A stretch of 64,000 nucleotides of DNA, from assembly GCA_963855995.1 (NCBI GenBank), contig OY979721.1, positions 4,746,195 through 4,810,194 on the forward strand. The letters are read 5' to 3'. This document shows positions 1-12,006 of this stretch, in pieces. Source of the DNA: Muricea muricata. Taxonomy: Eukaryota > Cnidaria > Anthozoa > Malacalcyonacea > Plexauridae. Each line of letters begins with the position of its first letter. The stretch's first letter is position 1. The translations under genes and the position numbers were made by a program. Under the pieces are notes generated by a model. It had not been told where the DNA came from. It was given only the letters and a program-made list of their open reading frames with translations, and searched no databases.

Positions 1-175
1 GACTTCACTCATCGCCGTGGCTGCTAAATTATGCGCCGTGGGGGCTGCTAAATTATGGCGAACAATAGAAGCCGAGCAATTTCCGACAATTTTGGCACGT
101 TTTTTAGGTGACACCGTGCCTCTAAGCAAATGTCGTCATTGATTTATGACAACTAAAAGCTTTGGCAATCGAACA

Positions 176-682
176 GGGGCCGGTTGTATCAAAGGCGTTT
201 AGCTTAAACGGTGGATAAGTGAAATTTAAAAATCACTTTTACACCAAGTACGGAACCGAAATTATGAGTTTAGTAGACTTAATATTTAATTTTATATATA
301 ATTGTTCTTCTCAGGCCAAATAACTTTAGCTAGTTTGTTTTTACAACATGCAAACTTGTTTTATATTTTTGACTTATCCAGCGTTTAAGCTAAGCTAAGG
401 TCATGGCTAAAGGGGATGAACGAGAGGTAGGTTTTCAAGATGGCGGCTGTTTTTCAAGATTCTTAAAACGAGAAAGAATCAACAACCAGACATTTATAGC
501 ATTCCTAAATTGTGATTAGGTTTAGGGTTAGGGTAAGCTTTAGGAATGCTATCAAGTTCTGGTTGTTGATTCGTTCTCGTTTTAAGAATCTTGAAAAAAA
601 GCCGCCATCTTGAAAACCTACCTCTCGTGCATCCCCTTTAGCCACGACCTTTAAGCCAAACGCCTTTGATACAACCGGCCCC
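176..682. mobile_element. Foldback MITE, GGGGCCGGTTG family
   Basis: The outer inverted ends are GGGGCCGGTTGTATCAAAGG at 176-195 and its reverse complement ending at 682, about 33 bp with one mismatch. A second, longer hairpin lies inside: an arm from about 398 to 513 pairs with about 537 to 649 around a short TTAGGG-containing loop. A partial inverted copy of the TIR-proximal sequence sits at 371-392, so the element is itself compound. There is no ORF. I could not see a convincing target duplication. Confidence 0.75.
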
Positions 683-879
683 GATGCTTTAACATTTGAA
701 ATGAGGTCACGTTCGTTGGAATCACATTACAACTGCGTGGGTTTGGCCCTTCCCAAGTCTCCCATGCTTTCCGGGTATAAAATCAAGCCAGCTTTGTTCT
801 AAAGATTTCAGAAGCAGTGAATAAAAATCCAACGATTAGTCATTTTTTGTGGTGTTGATGTGGGCGATGATTTTAAGGG

Positions 880-1083
880 TTAATTAACTACCTTTGTTGT
901 AAACATCGCTTTTTCGTAGTTCCGCTATGAACAACGACAATTTCCAGCATACAAAAAAGACATTGTGGCGGAGTCCAACATCTCTAAAAAACATTATTAC
1001 GTCAAATTGTAGTTAAATATCCAGTCTAATAAATTATTTCGACAAGGCCGATGTTGTTTTCTCCAAGGACTAACAACTAATAA
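880..1083 (+). repeat. Left half of an inverted paralogous pair (partner 5340-5610)
   Basis: Read forward, this segment closely matches the reverse complement of 5340-5610. Shared landmarks are TTGTTGTAAACA, GCTTTTTCG, GGCGGAGTC and TCTAATAAATTATTTCG. The match continues past the transposon at 1084-4274 into about 4275-4330, so this copy was interrupted by the insertion. No coding potential was seen. Confidence 0.65.
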
Positions 1084-4000
1084 CACTGTTAATTTCAGGG
1101 AGTAATTTTAACTCCACGTGGGGAGTCAAAATAACTCCTTATAGGAGAGCAAAACTAGTGAAGTTAAATTTACTCCAAAAATTGAGTTAAAACTACTCTA
1201 GAATCCAAACTTTATTCCACCTAGAGTAAATTTAACTCCACTAAAGGAGTAAAAATAACTATAACTAATGGAGTAGAAATACCAGAGTAATTTTTACTCC
1301 AAAAAAATTACTATCGGAGTTATTTTCACTCCACTATCAATTGTAGTGAAAGGAGTAAATTTACAGAATACTCTGTGTAGAGATCTACAGACATGTATTC
1401 ATTTAAAATTATGATAAATGCATCATATCTATGTCACAAAGACGACTCAAAATATCGGGCATAGATTTGTTTTCGCAAGATTGCGTTATTTGTGCAGCCA
1501 AAATGTGATTGAATCTCTTGTAAGTTCGTGTTGAAATGAATATATGTCGTCCGTTTGTCCAATAGCAGTATGATATGACTATTGCTGATTAAAAAATATA
1601 AACTATTTTGATTACGCTGACAAGTAGCTTTTTGTCCAGTTACTTACACAGATCAGTGGCAGTGCTACGCGCGCAAAGCTCGGCGGGATAGCGTCACTTC
1701 GAAGCGACGCCATATTTATATTTTCCACAATTAAAAGGTTTTATACAGCGAAGAAAGATACCATTTTAACCAAGATGAACGATGAAATAACTCCGTATAC
1801 ATCACGAAGGACGGCGTGAAACTCAGGTAAGCAAATTCTTGTGGTTTTTGTATAGATAAAACAATTTAAATGTTTAATATTTACTGCCTTCCACGAGTGC
1901 ATCCAAACACGTGTTCCATATTATAAATTTGAATTTCGCGCGATAGTATTTCGATTTAAAAGGAATTTATCAGTGGAATTTATACGTTGAAATAAATAAA
2001 TGCCTTTTACTTTCCTTGATGCATGGAATTCGGCTCAATATTATTAGGATCAGTACTGTTAGAACATTATCTTGTATTCCTAACTGTTAGAACCTTATAT
2101 TGACACAATGACTGAGTGCCAATCTAATGGGGAAGCCGGCGATAATATGTGCATTATTTCGTGAGTGCGTTGTTGCGTGTCATGGAAGTATAGCCAAAAT
2201 TTGTTAGCTACCTGGCTTAAGGTAATGTATTGTAGCAGGGAAATTTGTGTGTTGCTAATTTGCTATGATGACTCAGCTTTAATGTGCTCAACCATTTCCT
2301 TCTCAGCAAAACACTAGAATACTATCTTTATATATCTTGTTATACGGTGTATTTTGTATTTTTGATTGCCAAGGCTCTCCTCTTGATGAGCAAAATTCTC
2401 TGCTATAAAAGATACAGCAAAATATAATAACAATCAAAACTATTTATACTGTTAATTATCCTATTAGCATTGCTGCTGATATTACTGATATTATTAAATA
2501 GGAGAAAAGTAAGACTTGCATAACAAGAAAAGAGATATAAGTAATATATTTACCCAAGGAGCTGCAACCTCCAAGAAGTGATATTAAATCACCAAGTTTA
2601 AAAGTAACAAAATACTAATTGCCCTATTGTAAACATCTTATTACTGAATAGTCCTTAATGCGATCCATGTTTTACACCACACTACTTGTATTCGGGTCAT
2701 TCCAATAAAGATTTTCAGGCCCTCTGGTAAAATTTGCTGCCCTTTAGGGAGGAAAGGAATAACATTGACTCATGGTAATAATGAAAGACAGTGGAACATG
2801 TAATTCACCATTAATTAGTCTCACTGCACTTTTAGAAGTACCAGTAGTGCATCTTGTGTGTGACAATATAAACCTTTATGCCATACAGTATTTTTTTCAC
2901 TCTCGGTCTCATATACTGGATTTGTTATAGGGCCAATTTGTCTTACACCATACTATTCTACTAATCAATTAAAGTGCTACTTTTTAAACTTTTAACCAAG
3001 CAGTCTGTTAATGTAAACGTTGCTATTTTATTCTATTTAATATCAAATAATTGTACTAGGAAAAGTGCTGACACACTAGAACATTTTGCATAGAAAAATT
3101 TATGATTGCCTCATGTATTATTGCATTAAAAGGTAATTCCAGAAAAGATCTATACCCCTCAGAGGAAATTTCTACCATTCAAGGAGTAGGATGTCTTCAG
3201 ATGCCCAAAGGGAAGGGGAGGCATGTATAAGTTTGCCCAAGGGGTTACACTTTGTAAAAAGCCATTGTATTTATCAAGCAAAATGTTTGTAAATTTAAAC
3301 GAAGAATAAATTGAATCATAGATGACGATGATGCCCTGGAAGGGGGAAGGTTGAATACCTGTGTGATATCCGAAGAGGCTGGGGGTATTTTTAATTTCCT
3401 CTGTGCAGGATCTTTTCTGGAATGATCCAATGCTCAAAATATATCCTGTCATGTATGGTAGATAGCTATTTGATCATCTTGACTTACGACTTTACTGATC
3501 TTATTGCAGCCTTGCAAAGTTTTGATTACATACAACTGCCTGGAAACTCCATTGGTTGAAAGGAGTCAAAGCTAATGATGCAAGGCGAGGACAGCAGTTT
3601 CACAGTATTCGAACAGCTACTTGGAATGTATGAGACAATAAAATATTTCGAAATCTACAATAGTTAGCTACAATAGTTTACATAATAATATTGTTATAAT
3701 TACCTATTCACAGTTAACTGATAAACCTAGCCATTCAACAGTATAATATACACGCACGGAGACAACCAGTTTTATCAAAGAATATTATGTTGATCAAATT
3801 GTCTATAAATTAATTGGTTTAAAACAGCCCAAAACATTTTATGTGTTGGATGATTATGTTTAGAACTGTATTTTATAGTTCTGTAGAATAGCATAAAGTG
3901 ACTTAATTAAGTGTATATAAAAACTCAATTCTTTCTTTTTTAAATAAATGTTTTAACTTCACAATATTTCATCTGATTTTATAAGTATTGAAATTATTGC

Positions 4001-4274
4001 AATTTTTACTCCACATACTATTTTAAGAGTAATTTCTGGAGTCAATATTACTCCACTTATGAGTGTAAAATTCACTCTCCCAAGGGGAGTACATTTTTAA
4101 TAGGAGTAATAATGACTCCTATCAGTAGTAAAATTCACTCTACTTTTGAAGTAAAAATTACTCTGAACACATAGTTAAAATACCGGAGTAAAAAGTACTC
4201 TCAAATTGGAGTGAACTGGGACCTTTTTTTTACTCCACTTTTGGAGTCAAATCTACTCCTTGAAAATAACAGTG
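1084..4274. mobile_element. CACTG-ended (CACTA/EnSpm-like) non-autonomous DNA transposon
   Basis: The left end reads CACTGTTAATTTCAGGGAGT and the right end is an imperfect inverted copy finishing in AACAGTG. Each end carries roughly 270 bp (about 1095-1360 and 4000-4260) packed with short palindromes of the form GGAGTnAAnnTnACTCC in both orientations. Subterminal repeat arrays with CACTA/G termini are the hallmark of CACTA (EnSpm) elements. The flanks share only a 2-bp AA, but the paralogous uninterrupted sequence near 5420 supports AA as the duplicated target. No transposase is visible in the 3.19 kb, so it would have to be mobilised in trans. The superfamily assignment is inference. Confidence 0.65.
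3131..3428. mobile_element. MITE nested in the CACTG element
   Basis: GGTAATTCCAGAAAAGATC near 3131 and GATCTTTTCTGGAATGATCC ending at 3428 are imperfect inverted termini, followed inward by matching AGAGGAAAT / ATTTCCTCT. The two short minus-strand ORFs here are by-products of the palindrome. A related truncated end (GGGTCATTCCAATAAAGAT) lies near 2695. Confidence 0.6.
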
Positions 4275-4307
4275 AAGTTATTTGGTCAGTCTAGTTTGGA
4301 TAGGGTA

Positions 4308-4940
4308 ATATCAATCAATAGAAGATGATCCTCACTGCCAACTGGACCTCTAGAGAGAACAATTAGAACTGACAGAGCTATAAGAGACGATCGTTCCAGG
4401 ACCTCTAGGAAGAATAGTTTGGAAACCGAAAAGAGAGTTGAAATACATTTATTCAATATGACTGTCATCCAAAATAATCCAACATACCACGACGAAGACC
4501 AGTTCAGATCTTGGAGAGCTATCTTCAGCATCCAGCAAAAATTAGTTGCGTTTAGGTCTCTCCTGTAGCAATGCTGGACAAATAAGAGAATCCTTACGGG
4601 ACTTCCAGGAAATACAGTTTACATTTGAGAGAGCTATCCACAGTACCCAGGATAAATACGGTTAGTTTAACTTAGGTTTCCTCCTGCAGTAACACTGGAT
4701 CAACAGGAGATGTTCCTTCATGCATAGACCTCTAAGACGAACAGTTTAATCTCACAGAGCGCATTCCAGTATAAATAAAGTTGGTTTGGAGTAGGTTTCT
4801 CCTTCTATAATTCCAGAAATAGCAATTTCGAATTGATTTAAATCTCATAGAGAGCCATGCAGTATAAATAAAGTTTGTTCAGTTTAGGTATCCTCTTCTA
4901 TGATTCCAGAAATAGCAATTTCGAACTGATATAGAGCTGA
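4308..4940 (-). repeat. ~110-bp satellite array, locus 1
   Basis: Diverged tandem units carry landmarks such as GATGATCCTCACTG, GGACCTCTA, GAAGAACAGTTT, AGAGCTATCCA, TAAATAAAGTTAG and AGGTTTCCTCCTG. The same unit recurs at several other places in the window (7.4, 14.4, 17.1, 39.8, 41.4, 48.0 and 49.9 kb). The unit length comes from the best copies at 17.4-17.6 kb, spaced 109 and 114 bp. Confidence 0.75.
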
Positions 4941-5339
4941 TGCCAGTAAGATTAGTTCCAAGTGCAACATCTTCGCTTTTCTTTTTTGCATTCCTAACCT
5001 GAGATAAACGCATGCAGGAATAACACGATAACGTGCATATTGAAAATAACATTCCAGAGTCACAAAGGCCGTGACCTAACTATACCAATTTCTTTTAATA
5101 TAACTGTACCAATTTCTTTGAATATAAACAATTCTTGCCATTCTACTGCATTCCAAAGTAACATCAATTAAATTTCTTTTTTGTCATTGCTCGTAGATAT
5201 CACTGTCCTTAGTAGTTTATAAATAGAGCTAATCGTGTGTGATACGTCTGGAATCTGATCCCGGCATGGACGGTTGGCTCCATATGCTTATGCTTACATG
5301 CTTTATTTCTATTTTTTAATATAAACCTTACTACAATAT

Positions 5340-5610
5340 CTATCAGTTCCAATTATTATTCGAAGGATCATCTTCTATTGTCCATACAGTGTCACTCTAA
5401 TCCTACACTAAACTGACTGAAAAGCTTATCAGTTTTTAGTCCTTAGAAGTCCCAAAGCAACATCAACCTTGCCGAAATAATTTATTAGATTGGATTTGGG
5501 ACAGATTTACGACTCCGCCAGAAGGTCTTTTCTATTCTGTAAACTTTCATTGTACTACCGAAAAAGCGGTGTTTACAACAAAAGAAGTTAATTGACTTAT
5601 CAAGAAGGCT
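5340..5610 (-). repeat. Right half of the inverted paralogous pair; empty site of the CACTG element
   Basis: The reverse complement aligns with 880-1083 and continues into sequence matching the right flank of the CACTG element (GACAATAGAAGATGATCC versus ATCAATAGAAGATGATCC). The junction reads CTGATAAG here, against CTAATAA at the left flank and AAGTTAT at the right flank of the insertion. This is what an unoccupied site would look like. Confidence 0.6.
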
Positions 5611-7404
5611 CACAAGAGGTATTTTTTTTTAAAGAGAGAAAGTGTTTACCAGTATACAAACATGAAAAGACATTCGCTACAAAAAACATGTAGTCACAAA
5701 GACAGTTGAAGAATAAACCTGGAGATTAATTGACAAGCAAGCATCCAAAACAAAACGTTGAACAATATCAAGTAGCTCTAAATATTCTTTATAACTGAAC
5801 TGATTTAATGCTTTTAACATAAACTTCTGACTTTCTTATTGATATTTGTTAGCTATTCTTGTCACAAGCTTGTGCAGCAGTCATGTAAGACGATTTGAAC
5901 GCTGAGCAGCAAAACGAGGACATATTAGTGAATCATAAATTTACGTGGTATTTCCACAAAACAGAACTTGTATTTATTCTATGACTATGGGTAGGCCTTC
6001 TGTATAAGGCGTATATAAAAGTGGGTTGATTACAGGTTCATGCATGAGCATACTTGCTCTGAAAGGTTTTGACTTATAGGAAACCTTATATTTGCTGTTT
6101 TTAATGAGCAGTTTTGAAATGGTTTCCTACTGAAAATCAAGTAAACATTTGATTAAAAACTAGCCATAATGTTTGACGAAGTACTAGTCAATATTGCGGA
6201 TATATATATACTTCGATAAACCTTTTATATACTTCGATAAAAAACATGTTTACTTGTTCGCAAACAATGATATATCAGTCCTTAGATATTGTCCGACGAT
6301 ACATGTTTAACTGTCAGTGTCTATAACCTTTCAGTTTAGCTTTATAAAAAACAGAGATTTTTCCGGAGATAAAGGATTCAACAAATTAGTTGATTTTTTC
6401 AACAAAACAATTTGGTTTTCCATAACGAGTTTCTGAAAATTTCGCAACCCAATAACTTTCTAACAATATGCTAACTAGATGTATGTTGTATAATGTTGTG
6501 TACAGATAGCTTTTGCTGTCTTTCTGTGAAGAAGCAAGTATACAAGTCTTTAAGCACTGCATTCTTGATTTAAACTATTCATGTATGGAGACATACATTA
6601 TCTTAAGTATGCATGTTAGAGTCTGAGAGATTGAGAGCGAGCTCTTGAGACAAGTCTGTCGTCTGTGTTCTTCCATAAAATGTCTATCATGTTTTCAACG
6701 TAAAAATAGACGCACGATGAATAGGAATACTTATTTTGGTCGAAACCCCAAGGTCAACGGAGAACAGTTGATGCTGGATGTCCTACCGTGACGTTCTACT
6801 AATATTTGTTTGCTTTTGTATAGAATAACAAACGCTAATTTGAATACAGGCGGTTAATGTTTAAGGCAGAAACATTAAATAAGCCGCGGACGTGAAAGAG
6901 AGCAGACATCACCAAGTATACAAAGAAAGGTTAAAACAAAGACAAAACTCGAACATTTCAAGATTGAAAGCATAATTTCAGGAAGAAGGTGATTTCGTTT
7001 GGAGATATTAACCAGCTTTTAAAAGGTATATATAAAATTAAGATAGTTTTGTATATTATTCTTCAGTGTATGGAGCTGATTTGAGAACATTTACAATTAT
7101 ATATAGCCACACTGAAACCGTGTCTACTTTGAGTACAGGTGGCATTTCCTTTTGAACGATGTGAACTAGGCGATGATTTGTATGCGTTTAAATGAGGAAA
7201 CATAAACGCAGAGCATTACATCCACCATCACATCCACCAAAAGAGGGAACATCAGACCAGAAATCACGGACGAAATTGTAAGTCTAAGTGGGCTATTTCA
7301 GTTATCATGTCACTTAAAATCAATGATTTCACTATGGTTCAATAGCAACTCTACCCCTCTTCTCGTCTTCACGTGAATTACGATTGCACCACAGTCTGGG
7401 CAAC
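5611..7404. other. No gene recognised
   Basis: AT-rich, stop-dense sequence on both strands. The only local structure noted is a short direct duplication of ATACTTCGATAAA near 6205-6240. No splice-bounded exon, RNA gene or transposon ends were recognised. Confidence 0.5.
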
Positions 7405-7625
7405 AGTTTAGGACTGACAGAGCTGTCCAATCTAAATATATAGTTCAATGCATCTCCTGTAGTTCAACTGAATCATTAAATATAATGACACTTATACTCT
7501 GGACGTCCAGGAAGAACTCATCTAGTGTATATATAAATTTGATAAAGTTAGAATCAACAAGCAAGCGATTACTCTTTCTGGACAGGTCAATAATTGAGAA
7601 CTGAACAGAGCTACCCAATTCACAT
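7405..7625 (-). repeat. ~110-bp satellite, degenerate locus 2
   Basis: Two decayed units keep GGACTGACAGAGCTGTCCA, CATCTCCTGTAGTTC, GACGTCCAGGAAGAACTC and GAACTGAACAGAGCTACCCA, in the orientation seen at 4.3-4.9 kb. No gene is present. Confidence 0.55.
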
Positions 7626-7980
7626 GACTTTAGCCTGGTCTTCGCTCAGGTCAACTATACGTAATGCGGTCTGTTTATATGATCTGCATTGTGGGAGAAA
7701 TATTTTCATGTGTTCAAATGGCGATTTTCTTCTCGCCTGCGGAGATGTTAATACGACACAGGTTTATAATTAGCACTAGCTGTCTTGTCCTAGCGACATG
7801 AGCATAAGAAACACAGCAAAGGTAACTTTTCCTCAGAGGTTTACGAAAACGAAAGAATTTGCTTTTGTTCTACCATAGCTTTTACTTGGCTTGGGCTTAT
7901 ATGTCGATGCTTACGTCGCACACTTCACTGCATTCTTTTTTCCCTTTTGTTTTAGCTTGTGCTTATGTCGCTACTGAGAA

Positions 7981-8081
7981 CATAGGCGGCCCAATTCACT
8001 GTGTAGTTTCATATAGAGATCAGTACGCACACTTCATAATATATTATATATGAAACTACACACTGAATTGGGCCGCCTATG
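7981..8081. mobile_element. MITE-B copy 1 (CATAGGCGGCCC ends)
   Basis: Near-perfect hairpin: CATAGGCGGCCCAATTCAC at the left and its complement ending GGGCCGCCTATG at the right, with arms of about 38 bp that include GTGTAGTTTCATAT. The left flank TGAGAAC recurs three bases beyond the right end, a possible target duplication. A second copy is nested at 12769-12910. Confidence 0.75.
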
Positions 8082-8918
8082 GTGAGAACCAAGCATTAAA
8101 TCACATTTACAGACTTACTATGTACATTGACATAATATGTAAATTCAAACAAATAAAATAAATATGGTAATACATTGGTAAGATATTAGCAATATTCGTA
8201 AACCAGAATGTACATATCGTTTACAAAATCTAGTTAGTCAATTTTTCCAGTGAAATTTACTTTCTTACATGCTATGTAAGTTTGTGGTTTACAAATTACC
8301 AACAAATTATTACATACTATGTCAACACAAATGTCATTTACAGTCTACTTTAGTCTTTACAGATAAAGTAAATCTTATTTACATACACTTGTACGGTACA
8401 ACTGATAAAAATACTCCGAAGAAATACATCTTGAAAACAAGACGCAAATCAAACTGTAATATTTCGATTTTATTTTAAAACCAGCATTTCTGTCCGATGA
8501 TACCAGAAGGTTCATATACATGTATTTATTTCGATCAGGGGTTTGAATAATATTCATCATAGCAGCTAGCTGCACCTCGAAAACAGACGGTTATGCCGAA
8601 AACGGTTTAAATAGTTAAAATAATTGTTGTTTAGGAAAAAATAACCGTCTGTCAGATTTCGATGAATGTCTCTTACTGGTCATTGGAACACTGTTGTATT
8701 GTGCCAGACAAGTATAGTGCCCCCTTTTTTAACCGTTGAAAACCGAGCGTGGCGGATTTTGGACTTGGGCAGAAAAGCTTGATTGTATCTTCTGCTTTCA
8801 CTGAAATGTACACAACTGAACCACGAGGAACTGACCGTCTATATTTGTGCCAAATTGTAGCAAAAATATGAGAGTATTTGAGCTAGAAAATAAAGTTTTT
8901 CATAAAAAATTCGATAGG
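8082..8918. other. No gene recognised
   Basis: AT-rich sequence. A 12-bp inverted repeat (ACAGACGGTTAT near 8583 and ATAACCGTCTGT near 8640) could mark a small decayed MITE. Two short ORFs overlap here on opposite strands and neither shows family motifs. Confidence 0.4.
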
Positions 8919-9012
8919 ATTGTTCACAGCTGTCAACAACACAGTAACATTGTTAAATCTGAATCAGCTCTAATATTTTAGAAATAAAATATTGTTGACA
9001 ACTGTGAACAAT
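8919..9012. repeat. Inverted repeat with 21-bp arms
   Basis: ATTGTTCACAGCTGTCAACAA (8919-8939) pairs with TTGTTGACAACTGTGAACAAT (8992-9012), one mismatch, around a loop of about 50 bp. It is probably a short foldback element; no target duplication is evident. Confidence 0.65.
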
Positions 9013-9589
9013 GTGGGCTGCAAATGTTCATCAACATTGCAACATGTTGTTCATAGTTATGGTTTCTGCTGGACTAGTAACTTGGTTTTCAATATAATTC
9101 TTTTGGGGAAAATGTTTCTCAAACTTCAATTTCCGTCATCTTCGCTTCGCCAAAACTGGCGAAACATGGGTGTATCCAGTATTTATATAGAGTTCACGCG
9201 GCCTCAGATAAATGTACAGTGCTCACTGCATTATACTGCTGCACGTGTAGAAGATCAAGACAACAATCAAGTGTAGGTCATAGAGGTGAAATGCTTATGA
9301 ATGTGCTGTGAAAAGATAACTTTGAGCTCATTAGCTCATTACGACAATTATTATAACTCTGTCAAAATTTTTGCTCCTACGTGATCAACAACACGCCAAC
9401 TCAGTTTAATGTTTTGTTTTTGTAGCCAAACTTTAATGGCGCAAAACGAATAAAAATATTTGCGTTCGTCTTTGACCACCCAAGTAATTTCATTTGACAA
9501 CAATTATCCGGGCTAACTGTTTCAAGATGTCGATGCTTGGTGGCTAACTATGCTTTTGATTGGCTTAGGAGTTGTTTACATGCATGAAA

Positions 9590-9960
9590 CTGATTTTTAA
9601 ACTGCTGCAGAAAGGAATTAAAATCCACGACAACTTCCATATTGAACTCACAAGAGATAAAAAGTGACTCTAACTCGAAAATGTTGAATTTTAACATAGA
9701 TTTTACCAGCTACTGAACATGTTTAGAGCGTTTGAGAAAGCAGGATAACCCTATCCACGAAAGGTGGATAATGCAATCCACCACATGGTAACTTTTCAGC
9801 TGTGGCAGAAAGGCATAAAAAGCAATGGCACGATGGGATGGATACCGAAACCGCTAGAGATAAAAAGTGACTTTAACTCCAAAATACCGAACTTCAACCA
9901 CGTTCTCTTTGGTAAAAGGAATCCAGGCTCTGGCTATGAAATTGCGTACAACTGGTCCAA
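9590..9960 (+). repeat. ~200-bp direct duplication of a dispersed repeat
   Basis: GCAGAAAGG at about 9606 and again near 9804 starts two similar units, both containing AGATAAAAAGTGACT and AACTC(G/C)AAAAT. Between them is a palindrome-like GTGGATAATGCAATCCAC. A related copy with true inverted arms lies at 44880-45260. The 108-codon ORF at 9764-10090 runs through this repeat and is not supported as a gene. Confidence 0.6.
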
Positions 9961-10583
9961 GTTTCGCATAACCGAGCCAAGAACATATAGTGCACGTAGA
10001 ATATCAGTGAGCTACATGCAGTACGTAGTTATGGTCAGTGAGCTCTATGTATATCCGCATGGTGTGAGAAATTTAGTGTTCAAGCGTTGAGCTCCATTTG
10101 CTGGGCTAATATGGGCTGAAACGGCCTGGAACGAACAGAAATCCATTTCCCTGCTTTTCATCACTGATATCTTTAATTTTCTATCATGAAACTTGTTTTT
10201 GAAACTTTGTGAAACAAAATAAGTTATATCTCATGAGGACCTGAATAGTCTAAAACATGGATTTTTATTTGACTGGTGGCAGTAACTAGTATCTGTAGTA
10301 AACAAAACTTTAAACATCAATTTTGACAGATTGCATTGTTATGCACGCAATGTGCAGTGATTAGGTATGCGACATGAAACTATGAAGAATTTGAAACTTG
10401 AAAAAGCTTTATCGCTACAGAAAAGGGTTATCATTATGCATGGAATAAACTGGGGATTAGTCTGGTAAACAGAAAATCATACTCGACTGGAGAAGCTTTC
10501 AGGCCTGACAACGACATCCGATATACTAATCTATTTTCTAGATAACATATCGCTTGCAAGGACGCAGTGTTTTTTCTCTTGCT

Positions 10584-10730
10584 CAGTGGCAAAGCCAGCC
10601 CGACATTTGGTCCTGCAATTTTTTTTGTGTTTATAGACCGTATAAGGAATCAATTTCTAAAGAAATGAATGATAATGATCAGTTTAAATTTGCACAACAT
10701 GACCAGATTGTCGGGCTGGCTTCGCCACTG
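10584..10730. mobile_element. hAT-type MITE-A copy 1
   Basis: The terminal inverted repeats are CAGTGGC(A/G)AAGCCAGCCCGACA. The element is flanked on both sides by CTCTTGCT (10576-10583 and 10731-10738), a perfect 8-bp target duplication. CAGTG-type ends plus an 8-bp duplication are the signature of the hAT superfamily. At 147 bp it cannot encode a transposase. Confidence 0.92.
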
Positions 10731-10738
10731 CTCTTGCT

Positions 10739-11825
10739 CTGCATTTACATGCTGTATATGAAAAATGTCACTTTGAAATGAAGTCGAAAAAGTTTTAACG
10801 GCCTTTTTGTTTGTCAACCCAATGATAATAAGACTCAATTCTGGAGTGGTCGAGAGCAGTGCGTTATTATAGTACACATGCATCGATGACGTCATCCGAC
10901 AGCGTGATGTTTCGCCTCGTATATTTAAGTTTTTTTATAAAATAAACCAAACAGATTTCTTTTTTGTGCTTTGTACGGTAGTATATATCACAAGACGTCA
11001 TTACGTGCAAAAATAACCTTATGGTACTCAGGTACGTCTCGTTCCGTACTTCTTCGCACGCCATAGCGCACGCTATGGCGTCATCTGTGATCTATTACAG
11101 TACAGACGCACGCAAAAAAGGAAATATATTTGCCAACTAACAATATCCTTACAGCCATGCGCTTAATACCAGTTTTTCCACATGTTTCCAGCGAATGTTT
11201 TCCCCATTATAGACAAGTGCAAGTGATGTTTTTAACATATGCGACTAATGCGAGCAAATATTTCTCACGAAAATGTTTTCAAGTTTGCCCATACTGAGAA
11301 ATGACAGAACATTGACAGGAACAAAAATGTTTTCTAGTTAACCCACACTGGAAAGTACCACAAAATAATTAATAGGAAACAACACTTTCGCAACCATATT
11401 TATCGTATGCATGTGTGACCTCGTTCCCAGGGCCTCTGCAGTGGAACGTGGGGAAGGTACTGGCAAGGGCTGGTTTTCCCTTTTTTCCAAATTTTCCAAT
11501 ATAGTTGAAAATTTTCATGCCAACTTTTCATGTACTTAATTTCTGTAATAAACTTTTCCAAATACTTTGGAAAGTTTGGTCATATCACAAATTTGGTCCC
11601 AGGGCCGCTGTCCACCACATGTTTCACCACAAAGAGGCCTTGGGATCGGGGCTGATGATGCATGTGCACTCAAAACTAATTCAGTTCATGTGATTATTAT
11701 GCGTTTTGGTTTTATTGTACTCAGGCGAAAATGGTTGGGGAGTCGCTTCGAGGTTTTATCCTGCACACTGGGCAAGCTGAAAAAAGTAGGGCATACATGT
11801 ATATAGGAGCAACGCCGCTAACATA
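10739..11825. other. No gene recognised; repeat fragments
   Basis: Contains ACCTCGTTCCCAGGGCCTCT near 11418, a fragment of the foldback family seen at 20839-21090, and GTACTCAGGCGAAAATGG near 11717, a fragment of the SINE-like repeat at 36.4 and 46.7 kb. Two overlapping short ORFs at 11505-11806 lie in this repeat material. Confidence 0.45.
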
Positions 11826-11963
11826 GGGGCCGGTTGTAAAAACTCTTTGTAATCACTGTTTGTAGTTAAATATAGTGACTGAGTACAAAATACGTTGTTC
11901 TGATTGGTCGACGTTTCCACTAATCATAGTCAACGTAATCACTTTTTTTATGGAACTGGCCCC
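11826..11963. mobile_element. MITE-G, GGGGCC ends
   Basis: GGGGCCGGTTGTAAAAACTC at the left and the complement of GGGGCCAGTTCCATAAAAAA at the right form imperfect inverted ends, with a second matched block (GTAATCAC / GTGATTAC) inside. The element ends about 28 bp upstream of the putative splice acceptor of the next gene, so it may contribute to its intron or promoter. Confidence 0.6.
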
Positions 11964-12006
11964 TGATTCAGTTATTTTATTTCTTCAACAGAGAGATACG
12001 ACCAAA

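Noticed and set aside
522-536. TTAGGG-like telomeric repeat
   Set aside because: Only about two imperfect units, inside the loop of a foldback; not telomeric sequence.
3159-3452. 97-codon minus-strand ORF
   Set aside because: It lies across the inverted arms of a MITE and has no motif.
9764-10090. 108-codon plus-strand ORF
   Set aside because: It runs through a dispersed direct repeat; no domain or splice context.
11875-12006. N-terminal extension of the coiled-coil protein
   Set aside because: The open frame upstream of 12007 crosses MITE-G and a splice-acceptor-like site; ATG 12007 has better context.
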